A stretch of 64,000 nucleotides of DNA from Chamaecrista fasciculata (lineage: Eukaryota; Streptophyta; Magnoliopsida; Fabales; Fabaceae), in NCBI GenBank assembly GCA_003254925.1, contig QANZ01019395.1:211251-275250 (forward strand), in the 5' to 3' direction. The notes below the pieces were generated by a model. It made no database searches and was not told the DNA's origin. It worked only from the letters and a program-made list of their open reading frames with translations. The translations under genes were made by a program, and so were the position numbers. Below, piece by piece: positions 36,740 through 50,100 of this stretch (the first letter of the stretch is position 1; each line of letters begins with the position of its first letter).

Positions 36740-37370
36740 GGTAATTAAAAATATTTTCCTCCTTTCGTTCCAAAAACGTGAGTTCTTGGTACTATAGCGG
36801 AGGATCTAGTTCCACACCAATCTGCTTATATAAATAGCGTACCTACGATCGCTTGCTTGATTGCCCTCTTTTTAGCATTCCCGGCTCCCTATGAGCTCAG
36901 AGTCGCTAACGCTAAGAGGAAGGTCTAGTTACAATTTTTCGTATTAAGGAGGAACAGTGTCTAGCAAGAAAGAAAAAATTTTCGATTAAGGAGGCCAGAT
37001 CAGGTGTGAAGAAAAATTTTAGCTTGTTCAAGAATCTGAAAGAGTGCTCTTGGCCATGAACGTGATTTGGAGGCTTAAGAACGAGGCGATTCACACGCTC
37101 CCTGCAAAAAGTCATTATCATGATTATTAGAACTAGAAAGGTTTATCAGACTGTATTTGGTAGTTTATTTTCTTCTTGTTCTGTGTCAGATTATGTTATG
37201 TTGTTTTTATTTGTTGCGTTATCTAGTTATGGTGGGTTGAACTTTGCTTTGGGTCATACGGATGTGAGGCGCGTACTCCCCACTATGTAGTCTTGGTCGC
37301 CCGGAGTTTCGAGCTCGCCTCTTGTTCACCGTTTTTTCAAAATTTTAATCTTTATTAAAAAAAATCATGG
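36740..37370. other. Unassigned non-genic segment, possibly retroposon-derived
   Basis: The base composition is less AT-rich than the flanks and there is an A-run near 37359. A 69-residue reverse frame (37121-36912) has no recognisable domain. A LINE tail is possible but not demonstrated. Confidence 0.25.
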
Positions 37371-38039
37371 GCCTAATCTTTAATCTTTATTAAGATAGTT
37401 ATGAGTTATTAATCAAATAGTTGATTTCAAACCGATATTAAATAGTTGAAGCAATATTTGATAAATGTTTTTTCACTACCCGTACCTTATATGATATTCA
37501 GTATTTGACAAATACCATATATTTCGAACGAGTATTCTAGCCCAAATTGTCACCTGTAAGGGTATAATAGTAATTTTACTAAAAATTCTACATTTCATCA
37601 TAAACAAAAATATTAATTTCGTCTCCAAACTTTAACCAACTGTCAATTTTGTAACAAATCTTTTTTTTTATCAATTTCGTTCCAATATTTTATATTTTGG
37701 TCATTTTTATTTTTTAACTAATTTCTTTTAATAAATTAACGATAGATAACATCTTATTTTTCAATTTAATTTATAATTAATTTTTTTTATCAATTTTATA
37801 TTATAATCATATAAATTTTATTGTTAATATTTAACTTTAAAAAAAATTAATCAAAATATGAATCATTACATACCAAACTAATTGCAAAAATAAATTGGGG
37901 ACCAAATTAGTCAAGAGTTGAGAGTGAAATCTTTCTTTCCCGGGATCTGAATCTGACTGTCTGGTCGAAAGCTAAGAAGTAAGACCCATTTCAGCATCAA
38001 ACTCATATTTCTCTAACCCTAACCCCCATCGACCGCAAG

Positions 38040-39262
38040 TGAGAGTACCAACGTGTGTGAAGCAGAAAACGCCGCTTGTCGTCGTCGTTTGTGCTCGTCC
38101 ACGGTGGAGTGGCTAGTCTCGACGTTTTTCCTTCTTTCAGGTTTTGCTTCCTTCCTTTAAAATTTTCGTCTTCGTGTATTTGTGAATTCGTCTGCACTTT
38201 GTGGTGTTCCTATTTTGTCACATATACTAACTGCACTCACTTTGCGGTATCATCTTGTGATTGGAATGAAGCCATTGACATCTTGCTGCCCGTTTCCACA
38301 TATCCGTTTGTCAGTCTCTTTTATGATAGAAATTTGCATCTAATTGAATTAAGTATTGTAATTTGTTCTCTCTTATGGGTAAATTAGTGTACTTTTAATC
38401 GTTCTCTGTTCAGGGGATATTCAAAATTAGAGGGGAATGGAATTGATGAGAAATTTTTGGTATACTATCACCATATACTCTTTCTTCCATTTTTGGAGAG
38501 AATGATTCGTATGAAATTTAGATGAAGTAATCACATATCCAGGCTAATGAATTTTGATGAAGTGATCTATTTCATTAGTGATGATTGTGAATATGGTCAG
38601 CCCTACTTGGAGTCATTTTTGGTTGGAACTTAAAGGAAGAAGTTACTAAAGATTGAAACGATGTAACTTTTCCTTATGGGTGCCAAATGTTATGATATGA
38701 GTCTTAGAGCAATTAAAGAGAAAGATGCAATGATTTCCCAAGGGGTATGTATTGCCCAAGTGGTTATGTTATCATAACTAAATGGAGGTATATTGTCAAT
38801 TTTGTCCCCTTTGAGTCCTTCTTTTCAACTATAGATAATTGTAGAAATAGAAAGATCACAAGGGAAATTTTAGAAATTAAATTTGTAAACAACTTGCTCT
38901 TTTAAAGTAGAAAGAATAAACAAGAATAGGTGTTTGTATCTACACTGCATCTGCCTGTATTGTTGTATCTGTGTCTTCATTTATATACTATAGGCTGATC
39001 AGATTTCTAAGTAGTATTTTATATTGATATTTTTGTAGATATTAATGCTAAGTTTGGCCCAATTACTAATATTAGTTAATTTTAAATGACATGCTTTTTA
39101 GTTTTTATTCGTACAGTCAGCTCATTGGTTAGGCTGGGGAGGAATCCAATGGCCAGTTTGAGCAAAATGCTTTCATTCAATATAAATCTAAAACTTCATT
39201 ATACAGTCCAACTTGCATTAGCCCTTGGTGTTTTAATGTAAAATTGAAATCTGCAGGCAACT
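38040..39262 (+). other. Probable 5' UTR and leader intron of the complex I 51 kDa gene
   Basis: A CG-richer stretch with CTAACCCTAACCCC at about 38014-38030 precedes a likely first exon ending CCTTCTTTCAG at about 38140, followed by GTTTTGC. A clear acceptor, AATCTGCAG, ends at 39256, six bases before the ATG. Such leader introns are common in plant genes for mitochondrial proteins. Confidence 0.5.
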
Positions 39263-40717
39263 ATGAGAAGCATTCTTTCTCTGCAAAGGACATCCTTGGT
39301 TCGATATCACATTGAGACGACATGGGGCATTAGCTCCAGATTATTTAGCACTCAGGGTGCATCAACTGGTAGTAGCCCACAGGCTCCACCACCACCTCCA
39401 CCTCCAGAGAAAACCCATTTTGGAGGCCTCAAAGATGAGGACAGGATTTTTACAAACTTATATGGGATACATGACCCCTTTCTTAAAGGTGCCATGAAAC
39501 GGGGTGATTGGCATCGAACTAAAGATTTGGTGCTTAAGGGAGCTGATTGGATAGTGAATGAGGTAAAGAAGTCTGGCCTTCGTGGACGTGGTGGTGCTGG
39601 TTTCCCTTCTGGCCTCAAATGGTCATTCATGCCCAAAGTATCTGATGGACGTCCTTCCTATCTTGTTGTCAATGCTGATGAAAGTGAACCTGGAACATGC
39701 AAAGACAGGGAAATTATGCGGCATGATCCACATAAACTTTTGGAGGGATGTTTGATTGCTGGAGTTGGAATGAGAGCTAGTGCTGCTTACATATATATCA
39801 GGGGTGAATATGTAAATGAGCGTAAAAACCTTGAAAAGGCTAGGCAAGAAGCTTATGCAGCTGGTTTATTGGGTAAAAATGCTTGTGGGTCTGGCTATGA
39901 TTTTGATGTACATATTCACTATGGTGCTGGTGCTTACATTTGTGGTGAGGAAACAGCACTCTTGGAGAGCCTTGAAGGCAAGCAAGGTAAACCAAGATTA
40001 AAGCCACCTTTCCCAGCTAATGCAGGGTTGTATGGTTGCCCCACCACTGTTACAAATGTGGAGACAGTGGCTGTTTCTCCAACTATTCTAAGGCGTGGGC
40101 CAGAATGGTTTGCCAGTTTCGGCAGGAAGAACAATTCTGGGACAAAATTGTACTGTGTGTCTGGGCATGTGAACAAGCCTTGCACTGTCGAGGAGGAAAT
40201 GAGTATTCCACTGAAAGAGTTGATTGAAAGGCATTGTGGAGGTGTTAGAGGAGGGTGGGATAACTTACTTGCAATAATTCCAGGAGGATCATCTGTTCCA
40301 CTAATTCCCAAGCATGTATGTGATGATGTTTTGATGGACTACGATGCACTCAAGGCTGCCCAGACAGGGTTGGGGACTGCAGCCGTGATTGTGATGGATA
40401 AATCAACTGATGTTGTGGATGCTATTGCAAGGCTTTCTTACTTCTATAAGCATGAAAGCTGTGGGCAGTGCACACCATGCAGAGAGGGGACTGGGTGGCT
40501 TTGGATGATCATGGAAAGAATGAAAGTTGGGAATGCAAATCTAGAAGAAATTGATATGCTTCACGAGGTGACAAAGCAAATTGAAGGACACACAATCTGT
40601 GCCTTGGGTGATGCTGCTGCATGGCCAGTGCAGGGTCTTATCAGGCATTTTAGACCGGAGCTTGAGAGAAGAATTAGAGAGCGTGCAGAGAGAGAGTTGC
40701 TGCAGGCTGCTGCTTAG
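39263..40717 (+). CDS. NADH dehydrogenase (ubiquinone) flavoprotein 1, complex I 51 kDa subunit
   Basis: A 484-residue protein is encoded without introns. It is the complex I subunit that oxidises NADH, carrying FMN and the N3 4Fe-4S cluster, in the matrix arm of the inner mitochondrial membrane. Residues 1 to about 35 are an Arg/Ser-rich presequence ([15 protein letters not shown]) followed by a polyproline linker (41-48). [13 protein letters not shown] at 108-120 is the FMN/NADH glycine-rich motif, and [20 protein letters not shown] at 221-240 is the second. Cluster ligands are Cys400, Cys403, Cys406 (ESCGQCTPC) and Cys446 (HTICALGD). Length and residues are those of a normal functional subunit. 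A poly-G/N tract begins about 110 bases after the stop codon. Confidence 0.97.
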   Translation: MRSILSLQRTSLVRYHIETTWGISSRLFSTQGASTGSSPQAPPPPPPPEKTHFGGLKDEDRIFTNLYGIHDPFLKGAMKRGDWHRTKDLVLKGADWIVNEVKKSGLRGRGGAGFPSGLKWSFMPKVSDGRPSYLVVNADESEPGTCKDREIMRHDPHKLLEGCLIAGVGMRASAAYIYIRGEYVNERKNLEKARQEAYAAGLLGKNACGSGYDFDVHIHYGAGAYICGEETALLESLEGKQGKPRLKPPFPANAGLYGCPTTVTNVETVAVSPTILRRGPEWFASFGRKNNSGTKLYCVSGHVNKPCTVEEEMSIPLKELIERHCGGVRGGWDNLLAIIPGGSSVPLIPKHVCDDVLMDYDALKAAQTGLGTAAVIVMDKSTDVVDAIARLSYFYKHESCGQCTPCREGTGWLWMIMERMKVGNANLEEIDMLHEVTKQIEGHTICALGDAAAWPVQGLIRHFRPELERRIRERAERELLQAAA

Positions 40718-42894
40718 GCGATGTACTGAGGTTATTCCTTGGATCTTTATTTCTTTCTTTTCATTTAATATACAATTTTCTTGCATTGATTTTATTATAA
40801 TTGAGTGTCTAAGCAAATATAGAAATAGGGGGGGGGGGGGGGGGGGNNNNNNNNNNNGGGGGGGGGGGGGGGAGATAAAAATATGCAATTAGATTTTTTT
40901 GAAAAGGAAAAGCTAATCTTAAATTGTGTGGTCCCTTTTTTTGTTTGGCCTGATGAAATTGTGTGATCTTACACAAATAAGTAACATTTTTTTCTTTTGT
41001 GGTGGTGCATATTTTTGTTCAATTTTGAAGTTTGTATTCTATTTCAATAAGAGAGAGATATATTTGGAAATCCAAGTCTTAGAGCTTTCTTCAGCTTATC
41101 TAAATAAACGTCTATTGTTAAATGCAGCATTGTGTTATTACAGTGCAGTGGTAGATGCTTTATGTGCTCAAAATATTGTTGACATCCAAAGACACCTCTC
41201 CCTGCTTCCACTGTTTGTCTGTATAAACTGCTTATATAAATCAAAGATTTCTTATAAAGAGTGGATGGTTGTTCTGACACTATTTATCTTGGTAGTTTGC
41301 TTACAAGATCCCTTATCTTGTCATTTGATAAACTCATTCTCATTGTTTTCTGTGATTGCATTTTCTTTGTTTAGAGAGGCTGTGATATCTACAAGTTCAG
41401 CAGGATTATATTTTAATATGAATAACTTTATTCTATTTGTACTAACCTTTTTTTGTTATTGGATAATTTCTTTAATTAGCTATGATTTATGTAACATCAG
41501 TACAGTTATCAGTGAATGTAAAAATGTTTAATTTGACATAATTTATTTATTTATTTTTATTTACATGGTTTGTTTAGTTATGAGTTATAACCTTGTAAAA
41601 ATATGAACTCAAAACTTAAAGAAGCTGCATGCTTCCGTTTGTGAAATTTGACTGTGTCCTTGTTAGGCGTTATTGACATACAATATTAACCTGGAGAAAA
41701 AAATTCCAAGTTTCTCTGACGTTATTTTTTAAACTGTTAACATCATTGCCATTTGGTTGGATTGATTGTGTCTGACATTTAACTTTGGAAGATAGAAAGT
41801 TTACGGCCCACAATGTTGACACTTTTTGTTGTTGCCACAGAAGATTTTGATCATATGATGCCCAATTTGATTCCATTATGAATTTTAACTTTCTTTTCTC
41901 CTGTGTATTTAGGTGGTAATAGCACTGGTGGATTGCAAGAAATAAAATAAAGTCAGTGCCTCTGATTTTGGAAGGATAGTTGGCTCAGGTTTTGATGGCT
42001 TTATTGTCACTTCCATTTAAATTTTATATAATGTGGCTATTATGACTGGAACCAGAGAAATCATCTGGGCGGGGCTATAATGTGTTTTCCTGAACTTGTT
42101 CTTTGACATGTTTTCATGTACATTGTCAATAATATCTGTAATTTGTTATTTGTACTAAACGACTGAACATACCATGAATGTTGTTTATCGATCAATTATG
42201 AGTGGTGCCGTGAACTAGTGCCTTGGCTGCATTTGAGGAGAAAGATTGTTCATATTGTTTCCAACTTAAATAAGATTGTAACTTGATTGTGGAATAACCG
42301 AATTAAACTATCTTCCATAAAGTTCCATTCACCCATGTTTCCCTGACAAAACAAAACAAGTATACACGCAGGGCAGGGCACACTTGACAAAACAAATTTG
42401 CAAAAATTTAATTTTTTCAAACCAAAACACAGGTTGTATTATCCAAATGAAACGTGTTGAGAAAAGGCAAAATGGAGGACGCACTTGATGAAAAACTGGG
42501 CTAAAATTTAATTTTTCAAGAGCAAACAAACTCTGTAAAAGTTTAATTTTTCAAAACCAAAACGCAGGTTACATTACTCAAATGAAACATGTGTTGAGAC
42601 AAGACTGAAACATGGCCTTATCGAAAAAAAAAACTGAACCATGGCATCCAGATTATTTCCATTAAAATTTTATAAAATAGTAATGAATAAATGTAAATAA
42701 TTGAATTTATTTGTTGTGAATGTGAATTTGTAATGTTGAATAGTAATATTATTATGTGAGCAGAGCATGTTGAGTTGTTGACTGTTCTGATATTTTTCCC
42801 TGTAAAATCTCCAGGCGTCATCCAAAACCTATGAAAATGAACAAGGTGTCCAATTGCTGAAAATGTATAATTTTCTGTTTTTCCTTTAATTTTT
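40718..42894. other. 3' region of the complex I gene; no second gene supported
   Basis: A 201-residue forward frame (40926-41531) is rich in F, L, I and S and lacks any known motif. It looks like chance translation of T-rich DNA. An ATTTAATTTTTCAAAACCAAA-like phrase recurs at about 42410 and 42540. Confidence 0.5.
40828..40872. other. Poly-G tract with 11 N bases (assembly gap)
   Basis: Nineteen G, eleven N, then fifteen G. The run is out of keeping with the AT-rich surroundings and is probably an unresolved or artefactual assembly patch. Confidence 0.8.
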
Positions 42895-43783
42895 GGCCAA
42901 AGTGCGAATTTGGTCCTGTAACTTTCCTCCAGGTCCCAAATCAGTCTTATATCTTTTCTTGTCTCAGTTTTGGTCTCATGTTTTGAAAACCTTTCACTGT
43001 TAGTTCTCCGTCCATTTTAAATTACAATTTAGTTCTGGAAACTTCAAGTCTCTAACTATCAAAATGAAAGTGAAAGAGTATCCCTAAAGATTTTCAAACC
43101 TTACATCTTCGTCCCTAATTCATGAATTCTTCATGAAATGGAATTGAAATGCAAAAACAACATAAATTAAAGCAAATGACAGAGGGACCAAAACTAAAAA
43201 TGCATAAAATTAAAACCCACTAGAAAGTGTCCCAAACTCGCCGGAAAACGTACGGAAATCGCCGAGAAACTCAAAAACTTCAATCCTCACTGAAATCTAA
43301 CTCAAATAATTGGGGTTTTTGATGATGTCTTGGGAATCAGCGATTTTCGTACGTTTTCCGACGACTTTGGAGCATTTTTCGGTGGATTTTAAATTTTCTA
43401 CGTTTTCAGTTTTGGTTCATCTGTCATTTACTTTAATTTGTGTTGTTTTTACATTTCTATTCCATTCCAAGTAAAATTCATAGATTATGGACCAAGATGT
43501 AAGATTTGAGAATTTTCAAGGATGCTCTTTCATTTTCATTTTGATAGTCAGGGACTAAAGTGAATTGGACTTGAAGTTTTCAGAACTAAATTGTAATTTG
43601 AAATGGACGGATGACTAACGGTGAAAGGTTTTCAAAATATATGGAACCAAATCTGAGACAAGAAAAGATATGACTGATTTGGGACTTGAAGCAAAGATAC
43701 AAGACCAAATTTGAGATAAAAAAAGATATAAGTCTGATTTGAGACCTGGAGCAAAGTTACAAGGCCAAATTCGCACTTTGGCC
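42895..43783. mobile_element. 889-bp Mutator-type foldback element
   Basis: A perfect 9-bp duplication, TTAATTTTT, lies at 42886-42894 and 43784-43792. The ends GGCCAAAGTGCGAATTTGG and CCAAATTCGCACTTTGGCC are exact inverses. Arms of about 400 bp contain ACTTTCCTCCAGGTCCC-type blocks. The right arm carries a small tandem repeat of its terminal segment (AAAGATATAAGTCTGATTTG, around 43660-43750). No coding frame is present. It lies between the complex I and arginyl-tRNA synthetase genes. Confidence 0.85.
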
Positions 43784-44128
43784 TTAATTTTTTATATTCC
43801 TTAAAAGTCCTGAATCCACTTTAATGAAATTTTCTATCATAATGTTTAAAAGCATACATTTTTGTAAGCTCTCACCTCCACTAAATTCTTCTATGAAAGA
43901 AAGTACAAGGGTGATGGCCTATCATGTTTAAATTACTGTCAATGAAAAAATATTACACTATGAAGCACTCGACTATTTTCCTGTTTCCACCTAATAGGAC
44001 CGTACTGGAAAAAGAAAAATTTGCCTTTGACAGAGATCAGTTTGTAACTTGAGAATTCCGAAAGTATACAACTTGTGTACAAAAAAATAGCAAATGCAAA
44101 AAATTGTATTTGAACCCCAACAGATGGT

Positions 44129-47100
44129 TCATATCTTGTAGACAGGTACAATTCCAAGGAGGTAAAAGCACTTTCTCATTACAGTTGCCGTTGCTTCACA
44201 TAGCAAGAGTCTGCTTGTTTCTTCAGGCGACCCAACAACCTGAATCATCAAATGCCTTGAATCACACTATTCTTTAACTAAATAAATCTGATTACAGACT
44301 AGATTGTTTATGAAATGTGGTAACAATCCAGAAAATTATTCGATTAAGGACAGATTTTAGCAGGCATCACAAGAAATATTGCAGATGTACTAGTAAGCAT
44401 TTGGCAGCTTTAATGTTCTCAACTGTTGGATTTTCACCACAGACATGGAAGTGAAAAACATAAATATAATTGTAAAGCATAATTGATAGTTTTAAAACTA
44501 TACCTGACAATTGGAATAAAACTTCTTTGTAAAAATCTCTGATAAATTATATAGGTATTCACACAACACGTTGGGCAATAAGTTGGTGCATGCCTCCTCA
44601 ACAACCTGAAAAACAATGCAGCAGAAAATCCCACATAGTTATGTAAGTATCCTTTTGGATTATTACTCAATGCACGGGGACACTGCAATTGTATTTGAAG
44701 GAACCTTAGTGGCAATGACAACCAAGTTATACACATTAGAAGTCTGCTAAACAGGTATAGAAGCATAAGGATTAACACCAACGTATCTTTTTGACATGTC
44801 CTACCTCAGAGAATTGGAGCAAATGAAGTCCCAGTACACGCTCATCTTCATGATCAATTGCAATTTTCCCAATCTGTCATGAGTAGATAACAAAATACAC
44901 AGTAAGACGTGCAAATTGGATATTTAGCAGACTGACTACAAATGAACAAATATGGAGTATTATACTGCATATTGCAACACTAGTAAGTGGGCAATTCCGG
45001 CGAGCAATTAAATCACGGTTCATATTAATGGTCCACATAAAAACAATCAGAAACATAAGATCAGTTCAAAATTCATGCGGTCCATTACTTCAATCTGGGA
45101 TCTATCACCATGCTTGATCTAACATATTTGGTAGAGCCACATCAAGTTATCAACCATTTAAAAATGCTAAACAAGGCACAAACTAACTAGATAGGCAGTG
45201 CCCCAGGAAGACAAAGGAACTTACTCTCTTCAATTCTTCTATGTCTTTACCAGATTTCCTGATAATGGAACAGATCCTAGCATGAGCATACAGTAAATAA
45301 ACCGCAGTATTGCCCTGTTTCACAAGAAATCGGTGAAACATTGTTATACATTAGAACTTCAGCGGATTCAATATAATACACTTCACTTATGCATATTGTT
45401 AACACACCTTATCACTAAGCATCTGATCAAAGTTGAACGTGTAATTTGTCAGTCTGTTGTTCTTCAGGTCAGCATACCTGTCAAGACAGTTCAAAGAAAA
45501 ATAAGGAGCGACAACTAATTCAACATTCTCACAGCTGACATCAGCTAAACCCAGAAAATTTGCTTTTGCTAAAGTAAAATCAGTAGAATAAAAATGTTTT
45601 AAAACCAATCTTCATGACTGTGGGACACAAAAAAAGAAGCCTGGTTGAACACTTGGACGGACAGAAGCTGCTATATCTATGCCATGATAAATTTACTTAG
45701 TTCAAAGAACAACATTTGTATATGCCAAAAGCAATCAGATTAATACGTCATTTAAATTTAAAAAAATCCAAAAATATAGCATTTGAAGACTCGTTTTGAG
45801 ATTTGGGGCGAATAACTGTATCTCCAAAGTAAAATCAGATAAGCAATATGAAAATAAACAACTCAGTATCATAGGACAGAATGCAATTTTGCTCTGAAGT
45901 AGAAAAAATTGAGTGTGCCAGTACGTTAATTAGATTTCTTCTATCAATATTATAGTTTTAACTGATTAGGTAAAGATGGAAATTCCTTTAAAAGTAAAGG
46001 TATCTTACTTAACAGCACCATAACCAACAGCCTCTGCAGTCTTCTCAACTTCCTCCTCAGACCATTCTTTAGCCGTATCTAATGAACATCAAAATTTTGA
46101 GAAGTCAGCTGTCTAGTGCTTAGAATCTCACTATATAATTTCAAAATAGGCATATACACTCATAAATTTTAATCTAAAAATATTTTTCTCATACATGCTT
46201 GCGTGCAGAAAAGGATGAACTAGAAATTTTATGTATGACAAGCATAGAGCAGGCATCTAGTAATTTACCACGCTCAAGGAGGGCACTTTTACTGCGATTC
46301 TTGGCTTCATCCAGCAAATCAACTAATCTAACAACTTCAGTGTTGCGAGTCCGAAAACGTTTCCCATCTTCCCCTAGAACAAGACCAAAGCCTACATGCG
46401 TAGCTTTGGGATATAAACCATCATCTGCTGGCAGCCAACCCGCACGTTTTACAGCCTGAAATAGAAAAGGCAGACGATTGACATTTTATTTCATTGAAAC
46501 ATAGGCAGCAGTAATTCATTGTGACCTACGTCCATTACTGACATTCATACCAAACATGATGTGACAATATAAATTGCACCTAGACACTTCAATTTTTTCA
46601 TGTCATGAAATCCATGTATGTGCTTCTTAGATCATAAATTTATTTTTCTAGGGATTTTTTATTAAAAAAATCTAATTATTAATTAATAAAGCAAAGAAAA
46701 GTAAGTAGAAACAATAAAATAATTTTTTTTTTATGTGAAAAGCCAACTAATAAGGTCAACGATATTGGAAAAAGCAACCTATGACAACAACAAATTGCAA
46801 GAAACATTAAATACTATGGAAATTAACATCTTGGGCATACCTTAAATACCATATCAAAGTGTTGTTGTTGCCCTACATCTGTAACATATATCATCCACTC
46901 AGCTTTTTCTTCGTTTAATCTATACCTACATGAATTTATTAGGAGCACAAAGAAATTAGTTTTTTTCCCTTTTTCCATAATAAGATGGAAATAGAGATAT
47001 ATAGATAAGAAGATACACACATGAGGACTGAATATGAATTTTTTTTTACAAGTGTTGTACTTGCTATGCCTAACACATTCAATTAATATACGTCATACTT

Positions 47101-50100
47101 TAGATTGAATGTTTGAAAGCATAGCTACTCTAGCCCAAGGAAACCAACGTGATTTTGAAGGCTCACTTTTAATTAATTCTCAAAAAGAAATATTGTTGAA
47201 TATTTATGTATTGGCCAAAATACATATTTACAAGACTTTTTAAGTTTGAGTAGCAAGGGAACTTAAGACATAGACAAAAGGATAGGATTCCACCAGTCTA
47301 TTGTTCCACTACAAACGTGAATGACATCCTAATAAGACTGTCTGGTCTAAATATGTCACAGTTCATTAAATTAATAAACAATAAATCTATGTCTCAGCCA
47401 CTTTTAATTCCCAGATTTTAATGTTTCAATCTAATTTCATATATCATGGAACAAGTTAAATTTTATTGTGCCACCATATTTAAACTCCAAAGGCCATGTA
47501 AAATCCCATTGCTCAAAACAACCAGTCATCACATTTTTAAACATGAAACAGTAAGAAAAATAACTAATATTTAGTTTGTAATACATTAGATATTCCAAAT
47601 TCAACAAGAATAGCAGAGAATACAATATGCACTGAAGATAGAAAATGGCATACTAGTTTATCATAAAATCTAACTACTCGAGAGTTTAGAGTCATCAACT
47701 TTCAATGAATTTTCAAAAAAATGTGTCTGTACAAGAAAAAAAAAAGAAGAAGGAAAACTTACCAAATTGCTGTTAAATCAGTCGAGGCATAGTTGTAGCC
47801 ACCATCACTCTTCACAACAATAAGTGGTATGTTTACCCCTTCAAGAAATATCACACGAGCACCTTCACTTTCTTCAATCAGTCCTTTTTTATCCAGTTCC
47901 TCTAAAACACCAGGGATATATGGATTATAAAAACTCTCTCCCTGTGGAAAAAATATAACAATCAGTTCAGCGATTAACATTGTGATGCAAAGACTACATC
48001 AACAAATACTGAAACTTTGGTAAAATATATTCAACCCATTTGTTGCCACACCAAAAGTGCATTAGCACATTAAAGAAGAATCATGATTGGGATTGTTGCC
48101 TCATAAATAATGTCCATTCAACAGCATTTTTCAAAATTTTAACTGCATAAAATCCTGGAAACAAACAAAGCATCCATAGGAATCCTGTTTCATAGAAAGC
48201 CCTATTTTGAAATTTCAGTCTTAGTTGAGAATATAGGAAAAACCAAACACTTGAGTGAAAGAGATATTACGAAGATTCCTAATGCTAATGCCAACGTGTG
48301 CAAATCATAACACTTTTAGGTGCGGTAAGATAATCAAAAAGATAAAAGGCAGGAAACTAAGACATTCAATGAATAGAAGGATGCATGCATTGAAATCCCA
48401 AGCAGTGAATCCTTCTGAAGGGTACAAACAAATTGATATCAGGGTTACTCTCCCCAGGGTCAATAAAAGAGAAACCATAACATTTACCTTTTCCTCCAAA
48501 TGAACTCCAAGTCGTTGATAGACCCTGTGGAATTCAGTACGGCTAATTTCACAAATTTGTGCCCATGCCTTACGATATTTGGTTTCTCCACCCTGAAAGG
48601 AAAATAAATTCAAAGAATTCTAGAACCAGGTTTTCCAAGATTGCACTTGAGTAGATAAAACAGGAAATTTTGTTGCTGAAAAATTTGTATGATGTACCTG
48701 GAGACGAACCACTGCCTGTTGTGCCCTCAGCTTAAATTCAGGATCACTATCAAATCTCTGTTTTGAGGCTTTGTAGAATGCCTAAAAATGTAGAGTTGAG
48801 AATTAGCATATAACCAACCATAATTCACTTTTTAAAATTGTCAAGAACGAGCATAATGATAAAAGTATCAAATAGACATATGTGACAACAACCACATAAA
48901 AAAGTGGGGACTATTAATGAATTTGTGTTCATTTTAACATATCTTATAACCTGGAGATCTCCAATAGCTGCTTCATTAACATCTTCTGGGTTTGGAAATT
49001 TTTCAAAGAGGAATTCAATCAGCATGCCAAACTGCAAAACACATACATGAAGTTTGAGACTTAAGCAATATGTGGTATCAGTACCAAAAAGGAGAGAAAT
49101 ATCCCAAGTTCTAATACAACACTATATAATTAAATCATTTGAGACAAGGATATTGCTTCAACAAATCAATGAACATTGTAATCCAGTTACTAATAAAAAT
49201 AATCAATATCTATGATACTCATAGCATTCTCTATTTTGATATTGCACAATACAAAGAAGAATAGCAGAGAACGTAATCTCCGCCTTCATCAATTTAGGAA
49301 GAATTATATATATGCTGGCCAGAGCTTTAAGTTATACCAAAAACCTTAGCTCTGACAACTTTCAAGGAGCCAGTTACAATGAAATGAACAATTTAAACTC
49401 AGATTGCACATGCATTACTTTTTTGGCAGAAAAAGCATAACGTTAGAATAAAATCTACCTGAGTTCCCCAATCACCAACATGATTCCGGCGGAGAACTTC
49501 TACGTGTGAAAATTCAAGCATACGAGCTAATGTATCCCCAATAATGGTAGATCTCAGGTGACCAACATGCATTTCTTTCGCTATATTGGGTGAAGAAAAA
49601 TCAACCACTGCCCTCTTGACTGGAAGTCGTGGTGCCCATGTATCAATACCATCAATTAGCATCCTCTGTAAGCTCTGTAACAGGAACTTTAACTATAAGT
49701 ATTGGCAAACCACATGGAGAAGCTAAACTAAATTAAACAAAGTGAACATGTATATATTCCCTAAGAGGAGCTTCTTCGATAAAGTTAAAGGAAAAATGGA
49801 CTCAAGTTATCGGTACATACTACTTGCACATCAAAAATAGAATATTGAAAAAAAAAAAAAGGCAATCACCTGGGATATCCAATTCTTTGCTAAGACAACA
49901 TTCACAAATCCAGGCCCAGCTACAGAGCATGATTCTATTATGTCAGATGGTGGAAGATTCTTCATGATGGCCTACAAAACATCCATATAATCATCTGAAT
50001 GTAAAAAATCTAAATCTAATTCAACATACAACAATCAGTTATCAGAAAAATGAACAACGAATAGGGGGGGGGGGGGGGGGNGGGGGGGGGGGGGGGGGGG

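Noticed and set aside
39352-40888. Reverse and alternate frames over the complex I gene
   Set aside because: They are shadows of the 484-residue coding frame; one even runs across the N gap.
40926-41531. A 201-residue forward reading frame after the complex I gene
   Set aside because: It is hydrophobic and F/L/I/S-rich from T-rich DNA, with no domain and no conserved start or splice context. It probably belongs to 3' flanking sequence.
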